In this document: positions 1 through 11,190 of the stretch, piece by piece | How positions within the stretch are numbered: the first letter of the stretch is position 1 | How the letters are laid out: every line of letters starts with the position of its first letter | DNA from: Neoarius graeffei | Taxonomy: Eukaryota; Chordata; Actinopteri; Siluriformes; Ariidae | NCBI RefSeq assembly: GCF_027579695.1 | Contig: NC_083571.1 | Location: forward strand, 38,204,943 to 38,268,942 | Direction of reading: 5' to 3' | Length of the DNA stretch: 64,000 nt | The notes under the pieces: model-generated | The model's input: the letters and a program-made list of their open reading frames with translations, nothing else | Told to the model about the DNA's origin: nothing | Database searches by the model: none | Translations under genes and position numbers: made by a program

Positions 1-324
1 ATTCCATTTTTGAAATATAATCCATTTAGAATACAGATGATTTTAATCCATTTGTCCGGTGTTTCACCAGTGAAAACGAAATTGTGCTCCGTTTCAAGCC
101 GTTTGGTATCCAAACCTCTCCTGAAGGATCTCTCGTCATGCTGGAATTTTGTCCATTCCTCTGGAGATAGAGGACGGGTATATCTGGAGAAATCAAGGCA
201 CAGACCTTCCTCTCCATTGGGTTTCTTGGGCATCGGGTCATGGATGCGCCATCGCTGCTGTCTGATTCTACCAGTAGGTAGGGCGGCTTTCAAAGCCGAT
301 TTTAAAACGACACAGACACACATA
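1..324 (-). other. Unidentified open reading frame at window edge (possible exon)
   Basis: On the minus strand a frame stays open from just inside a TAG (complement of 325-327) to the window edge, about 105 codons. It reads through PTGRIRQQRW, PKKPNGEEGLCLDF and FVFTGETPDKW. The composition (Trp, Cys and charged residues, no low complexity) looks like real protein, not a random frame. I do not recognise the family. No clear splice acceptor is visible upstream, and the right neighbour at 467 is the broken edge of an LTR, so this may be a gene fragment. The plus-strand frame over 10-549 is its shadow. Confidence is low because the rest lies outside the window. Confidence 0.3.
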
Positions 325-466
325 GCTATCAGAAATTTGATCAACTTTATACTGAATCATACAGTTCAAATTTCCCTGCGTTTTCGCCGGCAGTTACGAT
401 GGGTGATGAGGCGTCTAGTGTGGTGCAGTGGTGTTCGCTCCCGCCGCCATGACACACGGCGTGACA

Positions 467-786
467 CTTTGTCTTCACCACAACACACACACACCTCATT
501 GTTTGCTGAAGATTTCAACTGCTATTATTCATTTTTATCTTTGTTATAATAAATTCAGTTAATTATTGAAACTGTTTATTTGTTGTTCCGATATTTTTGA
601 AGCCATCCAATCTCAAAAGAATTCCAAGGTGCATATGAGTTATGTAATATGGTAAGTGATCATAATAATTTGGAAATACCATAATTTAGCTGTTTGGTAA
701 TTTATTATTAAGCACCAAAATTAATGGTATTATTTAATGAGACTGATTTAATGAGATTGATCACTTAATTACTAATTGCACCTACA
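467..786 (+). mobile_element. 5' LTR of ERV A, truncated
   Basis: From 467 this matches the last 320 bases of the complete LTR at 3933-5508, with only small differences: a shorter CA run and a few indels near 580 and 665. It ends in CACCTACA at 786, the same terminus as the 3' LTR, and is followed by the primer-binding site. The first three quarters of the LTR are missing and replaced by unrelated sequence. The low divergence suggests a recent insertion. Confidence 0.85.
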
Positions 787-792
787 TTAAAT

Positions 793-811
793 TGGTGCCC
801 CGTGTGAGGAG
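793..811 (+). promoter_or_regulatory. Primer-binding site of ERV A
   Basis: TGGTGCCCCGTGTGAGGAG starts 6 bases after the LTR end. It begins with TGG, the complement of a tRNA CCA tail. The same site lies next to the 5' LTR of ERV B (complement of 21192-21210). It differs from the tRNA-Phe type site used by the Gmr1-like elements in this window. I cannot name the priming tRNA from memory. Confidence 0.7.
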
Positions 812-1096
812 ATTGGTGTTGACTTCTTGAATATTGTTGCAACAACAGATAAATTACCAGTTTGATTCAGCAGTTGCCAAGGTATATCCCCAGGTGTGTT
901 AAACGGTTAACAGTAGCGTGATAACCATATCACAAATACTAATAACCTATTCATAACTTAAGATAAGAGAACATTGTCAAACAAAACAAACCTTTTCAAC
1001 TGATCAATTAATTACATAGTTCATATTAATAAATAAAAATTAATTAATAAATTAACTCATTGATTAATTAATTATCCAATATCCAACCTAAGTAAA

Positions 1097-2863
1097 ATGG
1101 CATCCCCTCGTGTCTCAGAAATTGAAGACAATGCTCAAGACGTGTCTCTCCTTGAGGTCATCGCAGACCTCATTCACTGCTCTGCATCCGAAAAGGCGAA
1201 CATTAGGAACACGAGTAAGGGTGAGTGCCAAAACAACATAGATAACTCAAACAAACATATGAGAGATCCAAAAGGAACAACTAATAGTGTCCAAGCAGCA
1301 CTAGTTAAGCTATTCCTGTCATACTTCTGAGATACTGATTCAGAAATCAGACGCCTCCGCGGAGAGGTTGAAAGGCTGACCACCAGCAACACTGAGCTGG
1401 CAGCCAATAATAATGATTTACATAGGGAGCGTGAGCTCTTGAAAACCTCCCTTGATGATTGCGCCGAAAGGCTAGAGAAAGCCGAAAAGGCTGCCAAGAG
1501 GGCTGCCGAGGAGCAGACCCCCCAAGAAGGGCGCGAGGGGCGTGAAAGACCCCCAACAATGCGCTGAAGCTCAGAGCGGGAAGAGGCATCCGAACCGGAC
1601 ACCGTAGATTACCTGGTCGAGGACCAGACACCCCACCAAACTCCATCAACTCGCTACACGACTTCGTCGTTTAGCCAGGGTGGAGCCGTACTGCGCTCAT
1701 CCCAAGCCCAGGACCATAGCACACCCAGGTCAGTGTGCTACAATATCCCTGATCCATCTTCGGATGAATCAGGCTATGAAACTAGTGCGAAATGGGAGCA
1801 ACACCAGAGTAGCTTAGATAGTGAGTACTCAGGAGAGCCAAGAAGGCCGCACAAGGACGCGCACCAAACTCTTTGCTTACAGCAAATTTACCTACTTGTC
1901 AATGATGTTGAGCGATTCGATCCTGAGAATAAAAGAACAAACGTGAATGATTATTTATGAGAAATTGACCGATGCCTGATGGACCTACCGAAAGCCACAA
2001 CGTGAGAGAAACTCAAACTGATCTGGAAGACCTCCAGTAGCAGCGTTCATGCCCTTTTAGAGACTCTACCCCCAAACATTCGCAATAGTTATTCGAAACT
2101 TCGCAACTACATGAGGGAAGAATATGCGCCGTATACGGACGAAACCTCCGTGACATTGTGTGCAATACAGATTAAACAAAAACGGTCTGAGGCGCCTTGT
2201 GAATATTATAGACAGCTACGTACTGCCTATTTCCAAGGTAGTAGCGCACCAGGCTTAGAAGAAGGTAGAGGTTTCAAATCCCTCTTCTTACATAACCTCC
2301 ACCCAAGCGTGCGGACTCAAGTCACACTAGCGTGTCGACAAGGTTGCTACTCGATGAGGGAAACTAGGCAACTAGCCCAAATGACCTGGGAGACCATTGT
2401 CAAAACCACAAACATAAACAATGATGAACCCAGAGTCCTTAGTCTCCAGAGTGCAGACGGGCCCCCGCTAGCCTTAGAAGGAGGCGAAGCTCCAAAAGGG
2501 GGACCCCCCTGGAGAAATCCCGGTCCAAACCGCCCCTTGCCGAGCCATCACAAGGGTGAGTGGAAGAATCGGCAAGGTAAGGCCAGGAGGGACTGAGGGC
2601 AAGGCCATAGTGACCATGGCAACCGCCCATCACATAAAAAGGGTCACAAAGAACAAGGCGGTTGGCAGCAAGACCATCATCCCTGCTCTGGCCAGAGACG
2701 GCAGGAGCGTTCCGACCTTAGCTCTAAACGTAGGGGTAGAGGTGACCGACACAGTGACTCAGACCAACCTGGTGAGTTCCGCTCAGAGCTGGATTCTTTA
2801 AAAGCCCAGTTGGCTGAGATTAAAGAACTGTTACAAAAGAGGTCAGACCCCTCAACAAAATAA
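1097..2863 (+). pseudogene. gag-like pseudogene of ERV A
   Basis: The frame opens with MASPRVSEIEDNAQDVSLLE. A coiled-coil region rich in Glu, Lys and Arg follows (about 1340-1500). Then come a capsid-like segment (2111-2460, with FKSLFLHNLHPSVR and MRETRQLAQMTW) and a basic Arg/Ser/Gly tail (2640-2860). No CCHC zinc knuckle is visible. The same protein is encoded on the minus strand at 20925-18955 in ERV B. Copy A is broken by in-frame stops near 1328, 1565 and 1957 and by frame changes near 2590. Copy B has intact codons at 1328 and 1565, so those stops are copy-specific decay. It represents the structural protein of an LTR retroelement or endogenous retrovirus; the class is not assigned. 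Confidence 0.75.
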
Positions 2864-2870
2864 ATAGAAA

Positions 2871-3150
2871 TGAGTGTAAAAGGACAAAAGGCCTACTACG
2901 ACTGAAAAGCCTCCCATCACGAATATCAAATAGGCGACAAAGTCCTATATTTTAACTTTACCAAGCCGATAGGAGTTTCTAAAAAAAAAAAGTTCCTACC
3001 ACATTGGTCGGGACCTTTCGATCGTAGGAAAACTGTCCCCCGTCGCATCGCATTAGGACATCCAGGCCTAATCAAACGCCCTCATATCGATGGGTCCATA
3101 ACAATCAAATCTAGCCTTTTGAACAGTCCTCACTCCAAAAGGGGGGGGAC
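2871..3150 (+). pseudogene. Integrase C-terminal tail fragment fused behind gag (ERV A)
   Basis: Directly after the gag stop, the frame reads GDKVLYFNFTKP and FLPHWSGPF. This is the SH3-like C-terminal region of retroviral and Ty3-type integrases (basic, with a W-x-GPF motif). Protease, reverse transcriptase, RNase H and the integrase catalytic core are all absent, so nearly all of pol has been removed by one internal deletion. It carries a stop near its start and a frameshift near 3020. ERV B has the same junction on the minus strand (about 18945-18660), so the deletion predates both insertions. Confidence 0.65.
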
Positions 3151-3267
3151 GATAGTTAGGCCCATCCTGTCCACCTAGCTTGAACAGTCCTCACTCACCC
3201 ATAAGCATACACTAACATTCCCAGTCAGACTTACCAACCCAATAGAGTAATAACCCTTCGGTATAAC

Positions 3268-3552
3268 ATGATAGATAAAATACTAAAATCCGCTACTATT
3301 ACTAATGTGTATTCATCGCAAATACACCTGGCTTATAGTCTTGGCAGTGCTATCCTCATTTTTGTGAATCCACAAGACTTAGAGATGTGCACCTCCACTA
3401 AAGACATCCACTGGGTCTGCCCAAGCAACCCATACATAAAAACACTACACGCCAAGCTGGATAAGATGGTCTGCATCCCTGACAGCTTTAGCCACAGTAG
3501 CACACGCTTTCTGGCCAGACCACCCGCTGCTATTACCTTCCCAGAAGATTAG
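3268..3552 (+). pseudogene. Possible envelope-like remnant in ERV A
   Basis: A 94-codon frame between the integrase tail and the 3' LTR, where env lies in retroviruses. It has spaced cysteines (residues around MCTSTKDIHWVCPSNPY and MVCIPDSF) and one short hydrophobic stretch. There is no signal peptide, fusion peptide or membrane anchor in what remains. ERV B lacks this roughly 300-base segment: its sequence runs straight across. Position is the main argument; the function is not established. Confidence 0.3.
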
Positions 3553-3917
3553 GTTTGCCAACACTAACACCTCCTTTCTTTCTTTCATTTCTTCTCTTTT
3601 CTTGTTTTTTTTTATGCATAGGAAATGAAGTATATATGTAGTGTTTAATGTTTAATGCTTCTTTATAGATGTGATTCTGACCTAGTTAGATAGTGATTAC
3701 ATGCCCAAATGCCTATAATGATTATACGTCCAAAATGCCTATAGCCTAATTATATGCCCAAATGCCTCTGCCTCCAACTGTCTTACTGGAACTCATGAGT
3801 TTACACAGTTTTCACAGGACACTATGGACTGTACAGAGCAAGGCTGCCTCAAGGACTATGGACATGTGGACTATATGGTACTGTGCTCTCGGTGCTACAA
3901 CTCCATCATACCCCTGA

Positions 3918-3932
3918 GACCAAAAGGGGGAA
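3918..3932 (+). promoter_or_regulatory. Polypurine tract of ERV A
   Basis: GAGACCAAAAGGGGGAA ends immediately before the TGTAGGTA start of the 3' LTR. ERV B has the same tract on the minus strand next to its 3' LTR (18213-18230). It would prime plus-strand synthesis. Confidence 0.7.
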
Positions 3933-5508
3933 TGTAGGTACAACTGGTCACAGTCTCTTTAAGAAACTACAAATCCCATCAACTAACTTCTGTGTTGACC
4001 TACGTCACGGTTGGGCGGGATCACCTACGTCACGTATTCCATGATGTCACTTCCACGCCGACTCTATAAGTGACCCGGAAACACTCAGCTCGCTCTCTCT
4101 CGTCGTGGATGTCAAGCCATCTGGACACAGAGATACCCTACACCAGAAAACCCAAGAAAAGACGTCTTTCTTCCAAGAAACAGAATTTAGCGCTTTTCTT
4201 TCGTACCCTTGGCCAAGGTAGACTCCAGAATCGCTCGATTTTTAACTCAGTCGAGTTACAACCGGTTTTATTCATTATAAGTACGTACGACTGCAGCCCA
4301 AGCAGTTAATTTAAGGTTAAGCAACTGGATCCTTCTAATTAATTCTCTGTGCACATTGTCTGATCAGAGACTTTCTTTTCATCACGAGCGACCACGCGTC
4401 GGACCAAGAAATTCTCTGTGCTTCATGGACGCCTTCACAATGGAAACTCCAAAAGTCTCGGAACATCTTCTCATAATCTCGCGTAGAGGCGAGATACTGA
4501 AGTAAGAGACTGGAAATTTTTGGGCAAAAAGGACTAGTCTTAGGAATTAGCTTTATTAAGGAGTGTGAATTAAACTCAGGAACAGTTTAATTGTGTACAC
4601 TGTAGACACTCGGTGTTGAATTGATTGTTCTATTTTGTTTTGATCTCTCAGTTGTGTTTAATAGATAGGTTTTGCATGCTTTATCCCTTTCTAACACTTT
4701 AATTTCATTATTACACATATTTTGACCTCATCAAGATTTCAGTGGATTTAGTAATGTTATAAGCTAGTGAAATTAGCCTACGGCTAATTCTTTTGTCTCA
4801 TTAGCATCCAAGGCTAATCTTTGTCTCCACACGTGGCCACAGGCCTCCCAACACACCTTAGCTAGCATCCAAGGCTAATCTTTGTTTCCACACGTGGCCA
4901 CAGGCCTCACAACACACCTTAGCTAGCAACACAGGGCTAATTGTATTGTCTTCAGGGACCATAAGGCCTCACCGCGTGGACACACACACACAAAACACAC
5001 CTTAGCTAGCAACACAAGGCTAATCTTTGTCTCCACACGTGGCCACAGGCCTCACAAACACATCTTAATTAGCAACCAAAGCTAACTCTCTTGCTGTACT
5101 TAGAAACACGTGGTCACAAGGCCTCACACACACATAGCTAGCATTCCTTTGTCTTAGCTAGCACCACAAAGCTAATCTTTGTCTTCACCACAACACACAC
5201 ACACACACACACCTCATTGTTTGCTGAAGATTTCAACTGCTATTATTCATTTTTATCTTTGTTATAATAAATTCAGTTAATTATTGAAACTGTGTGTGTT
5301 TATTTGTTGTTCCGATATTTTTGAAGCCATCCAATCTCAAAAGAATTCCAAGGTGCATATGAGTTATGTAATATGGTAAGTGATCATAATTTGGAATATA
5401 CCATAATTTAGCTGTTTGGTAATTTATTATTAAGCACCAAAATTAATGGTATTATTTAATGAGACTGATTTAATGAGATTGATCACTTAATTACTAATTG
5501 CACCTACA
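3933..5508 (+). mobile_element. 3' LTR of ERV A (1576 bp)
   Basis: The LTR starts TGTAGGTA and ends TGCACCTACA, so its termini are inverted repeats (TGTAGGT and ACCTACA). Its last 320 bases match the 5' LTR end at 467-786. Its opening and its last part match the LTRs of ERV B in the opposite orientation. It contains a tandem-repeat block (4755-5185) and a CA run (about 5190-5212). The target duplication cannot be tested because the 5' LTR is truncated. Confidence 0.85.
4755..5185 (+). repeat. Tandem repeats of about 60-75 bp inside the ERV A LTR
   Basis: Five to six imperfect units each contain AAGGCTAATCTTTG, then CCACACGTGGCCACAGGCCT, then a CACACCTTAGCTAGC-type end. Every full unit carries a palindromic ACGTG core (CACACGTGG). 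ERV B LTRs hold only two related units (CACCACGTGG, about 15447 and 15490), so the array has expanded in this lineage. Repeated motifs at this position could be enhancer repeats; that is inference. Confidence 0.7.
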
Positions 5509-6960
5509 ATGATGATAACCAAGGCACTAATGGTGATCAGAAGTAATGGGCTATATGCAAGTGTTACAGTGTAGGGGCAAGTGAATGTTAAAATGTGAGA
5601 GGGAAATTGTGTGTGTGTGAGTGAGTGTACGCGTGTGCGCAGCTGCACACTAACGAGATGAGGAGGAGGAGGGGAGTGAGGGAGCGAGGCGGCACGCACG
5701 GCACGTGGGCGAGAGATAGGCATGATATGTAAAATGTAGTGTGCGAGCCTTTGTGCTAGGCTCCACCTAAAAGGGGATGGGCAACAAGGAGAGCGCACAA
5801 GGGAGAGAGACAAATGATCTGTAGCTTAAAAACTAGTCCCAGCTAAGCCTTAAACCCAAACTTCTACTCAACCCTTAGCTACTCCTGAAATCCCAATGTT
5901 GAGGGGTGTAGTGTGACGGAGGGAGTTAAAAAGAGAGAGCATGCATGATCTAACTAATATGAATAGTAAACAAAGCAAATCAAACATGCGGTCTCAGACC
6001 GGCTTTCATGTGATTCAAAATGCATACATTTAAACCATGAATGAATTCAAATAAACAACACGCTTTGCATTAACTAGCCACAGCTAAGACTAACAATTGC
6101 TCAGATGCCAGCCTTACTTGAGATCGCTCTTGCTTGGCGACTGAAGGTGTGCTGTCTGTTATCCGAAGACAGCGCAGAGCGTAGGTCCAGGGAGAAAACG
6201 GTTCTGTTCCTTTTGCTTTTACAGCTCGTCAGCTGAAGATCTTCGGTGTCCCGTCGGTCGTCCAATGATCTGGAAGGAATCTTGTTTGTAGTTCATCGAC
6301 GTTGCGAAAGGGAAAAGGGATCCGGTCACCTTTTCTCTTTAAAATACTGTGTGGGCTGCAGTAACTAACCAGTTCAGTTATTATTACAACTATGCAAAGA
6401 TCAAACACATTGAACTTTGGCTAAAGGTTTGGTATCAATAGCTCATTCTTTGTTTTTTGTCCTTCTTTAGGACAGATGCAACGACGTCTCTCTTTCATGC
6501 GTGGGGATCCACCACCAGAGAGAAAGAATTTCGATTTTGCCGCGGGTTGTGATGTCACTGTATTTGGTATCCGGTATCATCTCTCTATCCAATACCATTA
6601 CAGTGAGTCAGAAGAATGGGTGGAGATAGAACATGGCATCGAGTACAGGGATTGTTGTGTTCAATGCTGTAACAGTGGAAGGGGAGAAGATGGGCCATAA
6701 AGTGAAGCAGGGAATTGTGGGTACTATGGCTACGACATGGCAGCCCCCCTACATGAGGGATTTGTTTTTCTCTGAATAAATTCATTTCAATTAAAGGTTG
6801 GATTTTTCCTCATTTTGTTCAGTATGAGATGAAGTGACTTCACCAAAAGGTGGATTTTTTCAAATCTTTTTTACTCATCTTTAAAAGGGGTGTCAATAAT
6901 TATGGATGGCATTTTAATATGAGTAACGACAGTGGGCTAACAGCTGTCTCCTATGCAGGT
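5509..6960. other. Gene-poor stretch between ERV A and Gmr1-like copy C
   Basis: No supported gene. A segment around 6100-6140 (GCCAGCCTTACTTGAGATC) resembles the minus-strand LTR sequence of ERV B around 15790, so 5509-6380 may be a diverged antisense LTR. A 75-codon frame at 6476-6700 (starting MQRRLSFMRGDPPPERKN) follows a TTCTTTAG acceptor-like site but matches nothing I know. At 6790-6930 there is AT-rich sequence ending in GGGGTGTCAATAATTATGG, which looks like a decayed transposon end. A short CA run lies at 7057-7076. Confidence 0.35.
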
Positions 6961-7445
6961 GTTCCTTGTTGTGCTGTGGTACTGAAGAAGACAGTTCCCC
7001 ATTCAATGCACTGAAAGCAGCAACGGTTCAGCACTATTGGCCGAACACAGCACCACACACACACACACACACACACGAGAGGAGGTGAGGTTTAATACAA
7101 TGTGGTTAGCAGGCCCTAATTGTTGCATGTTCATTCAGCCTCCCGGAGCTATAAGATATAAGGGCTGTGCATGACACAACAAGGGAGTATATCCTTCTAA
7201 CGCTCAAGTAATGATCTGTGTGTTTTCCCCATTCCAGATACAAGCTCTGACAATGGACCTTCTCGGTGGGAAGGAGGAAAGGCTGTCAAGCAAGCTGCAC
7301 AGGACTCCAGCCTTGCATCCCTCACTACAAGACACTATCCCCTGCTTCACACCTCTGGATCCATTACAATTCCCCTGCTACGCTCACTGCACAACCTCAC
7401 TCAGTGAAGGAAAGAATAAAAATCCCACCTGTTTTGCACCTCACA
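6961..7445 (+). mobile_element. Probable 5' LTR of Gmr1-like copy C
   Basis: The sequence runs from about TGTTCCTTG to CACCTCACA just before a site reading TGGTGGAGAATGTGGGC (from 7448), which sits where a primer-binding site should be, 20 bases before the gag start. It has an ATAAGATATAAGG region and an AATAAAAA signal near its end. No second LTR is available for comparison, so the left boundary is a guess. Confidence 0.4.
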
Positions 7446-7470
7446 CTGGTGGAGAATGTGGGCAGGCGAC

Positions 7471-8340
7471 ATGGACTCTGGTGACCCAGCAATGGACCCT
7501 GTATTGTTCTACCTCCTGGATGTCAGCTTGCAGCAGGGACAACTGTTCCAGGAGCTGGTCCACTGCCTACACGCAACCATGCAGGAGCTCCTGAGCCTAA
7601 GGCAGACCCCACCAGCAGTCATGGCCCCCCTTCCCGACCCTGCCTGCAATGCCCATTGCCTGCTGATGAAGATCACAGTGGAGGACGATGTGGGGGCATT
7701 TCTAGGAATGTTTGAGAGGGTAGCTGAATGAGAAGGTTGGCGGCCCTGGGTCTGGGCTCAGATCCTCACCAAATTTCTCACTGGTGAAGCACAGTGGCCA
7801 TACCATTTCCTCCCACTGGTCAAAGTGGAGAATTACAATGTACTTAAGGAGGAAATCCTGGCCCTCCCCCACCCAAGCCGCCTCCGAATTCCACCACTGG
7901 TGCAACCCACCATGGCAGGAGCCCTGGACGCAGATGCACCATCTTCTCCAGATCACTCAGAGGTGGTTCCAATATGATCAGCTGACCCCTGGAGATTGTG
8001 GAGTGGGTCGCCCTCAACCAGTTTCTAAGGGGCCTCCCAGGGAAGAGTGTCAAGCCATAGGGATGAAAGTGGCTTGAAACCCCAAGGATATGGTTGCCAC
8101 CCTGGAGTGTGCACTTGCCACCCTTGAGATGGAGAGGGAAGAACCCCATTCTGGATGGAGCCCTGTTATGCTGGCCGGCACAACTCTGGGGCACTGCAGA
8201 GGGCACTGGAGAAACCTGTGCCACAGCTGTCTCCCAGGGATGAGCCAATGCCCACCAAGTCGGAGCGCCACCATACCACCAGACCTCTCAAGCCTTAGTT
8301 GGCAGGGTGCACCCTCCACACCAGTCATGAGCCACAGAGC
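7471..8340 (+). pseudogene. Gmr1-like gag (SCAN-related capsid), copy C, decayed
   Basis: The frame begins MDSGDPAMDPVLFYLL. A Gln/Leu-rich helix follows, then a capsid-like segment ending in DDVGAFLGMFERVAE before a TGA at 7729. The downstream frame continues with EGWRPW, AQILTKFLTGEAQWPY and VLKEEILA. The (D/E)DxxAFLxxFE pattern followed by LTGEAQ and YxxLKxEIL is the SCAN-like capsid fold of Gmr1-type elements. Element D (23598-24300) has the equivalent block. Several stops and frameshifts lie between 7729 and 8300. Confidence 0.6.
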
Positions 8341-8800
8341 CCCACCATCACCCTCAGACTGAATGGCGTTCCTGTGTCTGTGCTCCTGGACTCTGGGAGT
8401 GCCATCACCCTGGCTCATCCCTTGGCCTTAACCAGGGCCTCGCCACCCTGTGGAAAGCTGGCCATTATCTGCATTCATGGGGACGTAAGAGAAGTTCCCA
8501 TAGCAGAGGTCCAGATTGGTGGCTGAGGAGGTGAGTGGCCCATTCTGGCTAGACTAATCCCTGATCTCCCTGTGCCCCTCCTTGTAAGCCAGGACTGGCC
8601 AGAGTTTCCTGCCACCATGGCTGCCCCAGGACAGAGGAGGAGGAAACAGAGCACCAAACATTCGCTGCAGCCTCAGCACATCCTGCCAGCCGCCTCTGTG
8701 ACCATGCTCCTGGCTAAGCAGGAGTCAGCAGCTGTGGATGCTGAAGCCAAAGCTGAGCTCATCTTACCTGCTAACTCTCTCTCTGACCTGTCCTGACAGG
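8299..8800 (+). pseudogene. Retropepsin-like protease region, Gmr1-like copy C
   Basis: The segment TITLRLNGVPVSVLLDSGSA carries the D-S-G active-site triad of retroviral-type aspartic proteases, followed by ITLAHPLAL. A stop at 8524 and a frame change interrupt it. The following frame (8572-8796) continues into the linker that precedes integrase. Integrase, not reverse transcriptase, comes next. Confidence 0.6.
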
Positions 8801-8939
8801 ATTAAGGAGAAGTAAACTTCAGGAAGGAACAAAAGGAGGATGACCAACTGAAGCACTGCTGGGGCCAAGTACTAAAGGCAGACAATGAAAGCCTACACTC
8901 CAATGAGGAACTGACCTCAACCTACTTTCTGGTTTAAAA

Positions 8940-10005
8940 AAAGGGCCTGCTACATTACCACTGCAAACATCACAGCAAGCCCTGTGACCTCTTTGTTGTC
9001 CACAGAACCAAGATTGGTTCTGTCATGCACCTGGTCCATGCCCACCCGCTAGGTGGCCATCTGGGACCCCAAAACACCCTCAAAAAATCCAAGATCAGTT
9101 CCACTGGCCAGGGATGGTGACCAAGGTACACAACTTCTTCCAGCGGTGTCCCCAATGTCAGCGAACCTCCCCATACAAACCTGCCCCAGCTCCATTTATC
9201 CCTCTTTCTATTATTGGGGTCCCCTTCAAGTGGATGGGCATGGAACTTGTAGGGCTGCTGCCTAAGTCCATCCGTGGCCATGAATATATCCTGGTAATTG
9301 TCGATTATGCCACATTTTTTTTTTCGTTTCCGTTTCCGGTTGAGAGTACGTCGTGCGCATTATGGCTGCCGCTTCTCACCAGAGCTTTTTTTAATTTAAT
9401 TTTTTTCTTTCTTTTCAAATTTTCATTTTATTTATCTATTTTTTTTTTTCTGTGTGTTTGTGTATTTTTATGTTTGTTTGAATGTTTTGTCCGCGGGTTG
9501 TGGTGTAGCTACGGACCCAGTTTGGGCGTTGGTTCCCTCTAGGCCTTGGTTCGCCGTGGGTGATGCCTGTGCTCCCAGCTGTGGACTGCAGTGAGCTCGT
9601 TGCTCATTTAACATTCGTGGTTGTCCAGCACTCTGCATTTTAACGCTTGGCGTGATGTTCTGAGCGATGTTACTCGGTGGCGTCGCGGCGGCTGTGCAGG
9701 CGGTTTGGGACACACCAGCGCTCTGCATGGCGGAGCTTCTGTGCTCGCTTTGTGGATCCACGGCGTGGTGTTTGAGTGATGTGGCTGACGGCGTCACGGC
9801 GGCGGTGCTGGAGATGTGGGACTCATTTTCATGCGCCTTTTGGTGGGACTGTGGCTGCTACACCACTGGAATTACATCTTGACCCCTACTTGGTGGACTT
9901 TTTACTTTTATTTTTTATTATTTATTTATTTATTGTTATTATTTTTTCTTTGTCTATAATTGTAAAGCGTCCTTGGGTTTTTTGAAAGGCGCTATATAAA
10001 TTGAA

Positions 10006-10050
<45 letters not shown>

Positions 10051-11030
10051 TATTACCCGTTACCCAGAGGCCGTTCCTTTCTGCAAGGCTACGTGCAAGA
10101 ACATCGCCAAAAAGCTGGTGCTCCTGTTAAGCCAAGTCGGGATCCCTAAGGACCTGCTCATGGACCAGGAGACCCCCTTCAGCTCAAAGCTCATGTCAGA
10201 TCTGTATCGGCTGCTACAGGTCAACCACCTCAAAACTTCAGTCTACCACTCCCAGACCAACAGTCTCGTGGAGCAGTTTAACCAGATGCTCAAGGATATG
10301 CTGAGAAGGGTGGTAGACGAAGACGGCCGGAACTGGGACCTACTCCTCCCCTATATCCTCTTTGCAGCATGAGAGACACCCCAAGCCTCCACAGGATTTA
10401 CCCCTTTGAACTCCTCTTTGGTCAAAGGCCCAGGGGCCTACTGGACACAGCTAAGGTAATGTGGCAGGAGCAGTCTTCACCCTTCTGCTCCCTCATCAAT
10501 TATGTGCAGGAAATGCAGTCACAGATGAAGTGAGTGGCCCCTGTTGTTCAAGACAACATGCAACTGGCCCAAAATGAGTGGCAGCAGGCATATAACCAGC
10601 CAGCCCAGCCTTGGAAGTTCCGGACAGGTGACTGGGTACTCCTGCTCCTCCCCAGTGTGAGCTGCAAATTCCTCACCCGCTGCCAAGGCCTCTACACCAT
10701 TCAGGAGCAAGTAGGTCCCATGAACTACCACCTGCAGCAGCCAGGTAAAAGGGCTCTCACTCAACTATACCATGTGAACCTGTTAAAATGCTGGATTGAG
10801 CCATTGCCAGTGCTCTCAGCCTTCTCTGTCCCCCCGGGTCCCACCGTGCCCAAGCAGGTCCGCAAAGGAGAGGCTCTTACCCTGACCCAACTACAAGATC
10901 TGCAAAAGCTGGAGGATCAGTTCAGGGATGTGTTCTCTGCAGAGCCTAGGCAGACACATCTCCTACAACATACTGTAACATCAAGACCCCCCAGGAATAG
11001 TTGTCTGGCATTTGGTGGCTCTGTGTTACA
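8940..11030 (+). pseudogene. Integrase and start of RT, Gmr1-like copy C, interrupted
   Basis: The H2C2 zinc-binding region (HLVHAHPLGGHLG, then CPQCQR) is followed by the catalytic core. The first catalytic position reads GMELVGLLP, where Asp is expected. The core breaks at about 9312 and resumes at 10060 after an inserted element. It then shows MDQETPFSSK with the second Asp and SLVEQFNQML with the Glu. The C-terminal region (CQGLYTIQEQVGPMNYHL) follows. The frame then reaches LQKLEDQFRDVFSAEP, the start of a Ty3/gypsy reverse transcriptase, and stops being recognisable near 11000. RT and RNase H are missing, as is any 3' LTR. The 3' end is shared with copy E at 58360-59210. Confidence 0.7.
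9313..10058 (+). mobile_element. Non-LTR retroposon (LINE/SINE-type) fragment inside copy C integrase
   Basis: Copy E reads straight across this site (VIVDYA.. at about 57280), so 9313-10058 is an insertion. Its 3' end reads AAAGGCGCTATATAAATTG and runs into (ATT)n at 10008-10050. That is the tail type typical of fish non-LTR elements. No coding region survives. Target duplications are not clear. Confidence 0.6.
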
Positions 11031-11190
11031 AAGGGAAATGGCATACTAGTGATCCGGTTAATTAATTTCAGTCTTGGTTCTTGTGTGTTAAGTCCTTGAT
11101 TAGATGACCTCATGATACCTTGTTTATTGTGTCTTGGGTCATTGTGAAGTCTTGCCCATTGCATTTGTGCATTTCTAAGTGTTATATCTC

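Noticed and set aside
5487-5813. 108-codon minus-strand frame
   Set aside because: Begins inside an LTR end and is Ser/Leu/Pro-rich low complexity, with no domain.
9468-9797. 109-codon minus-strand frame
   Set aside because: Lies in the non-coding retroposon insert of copy C; no recognisable motif.
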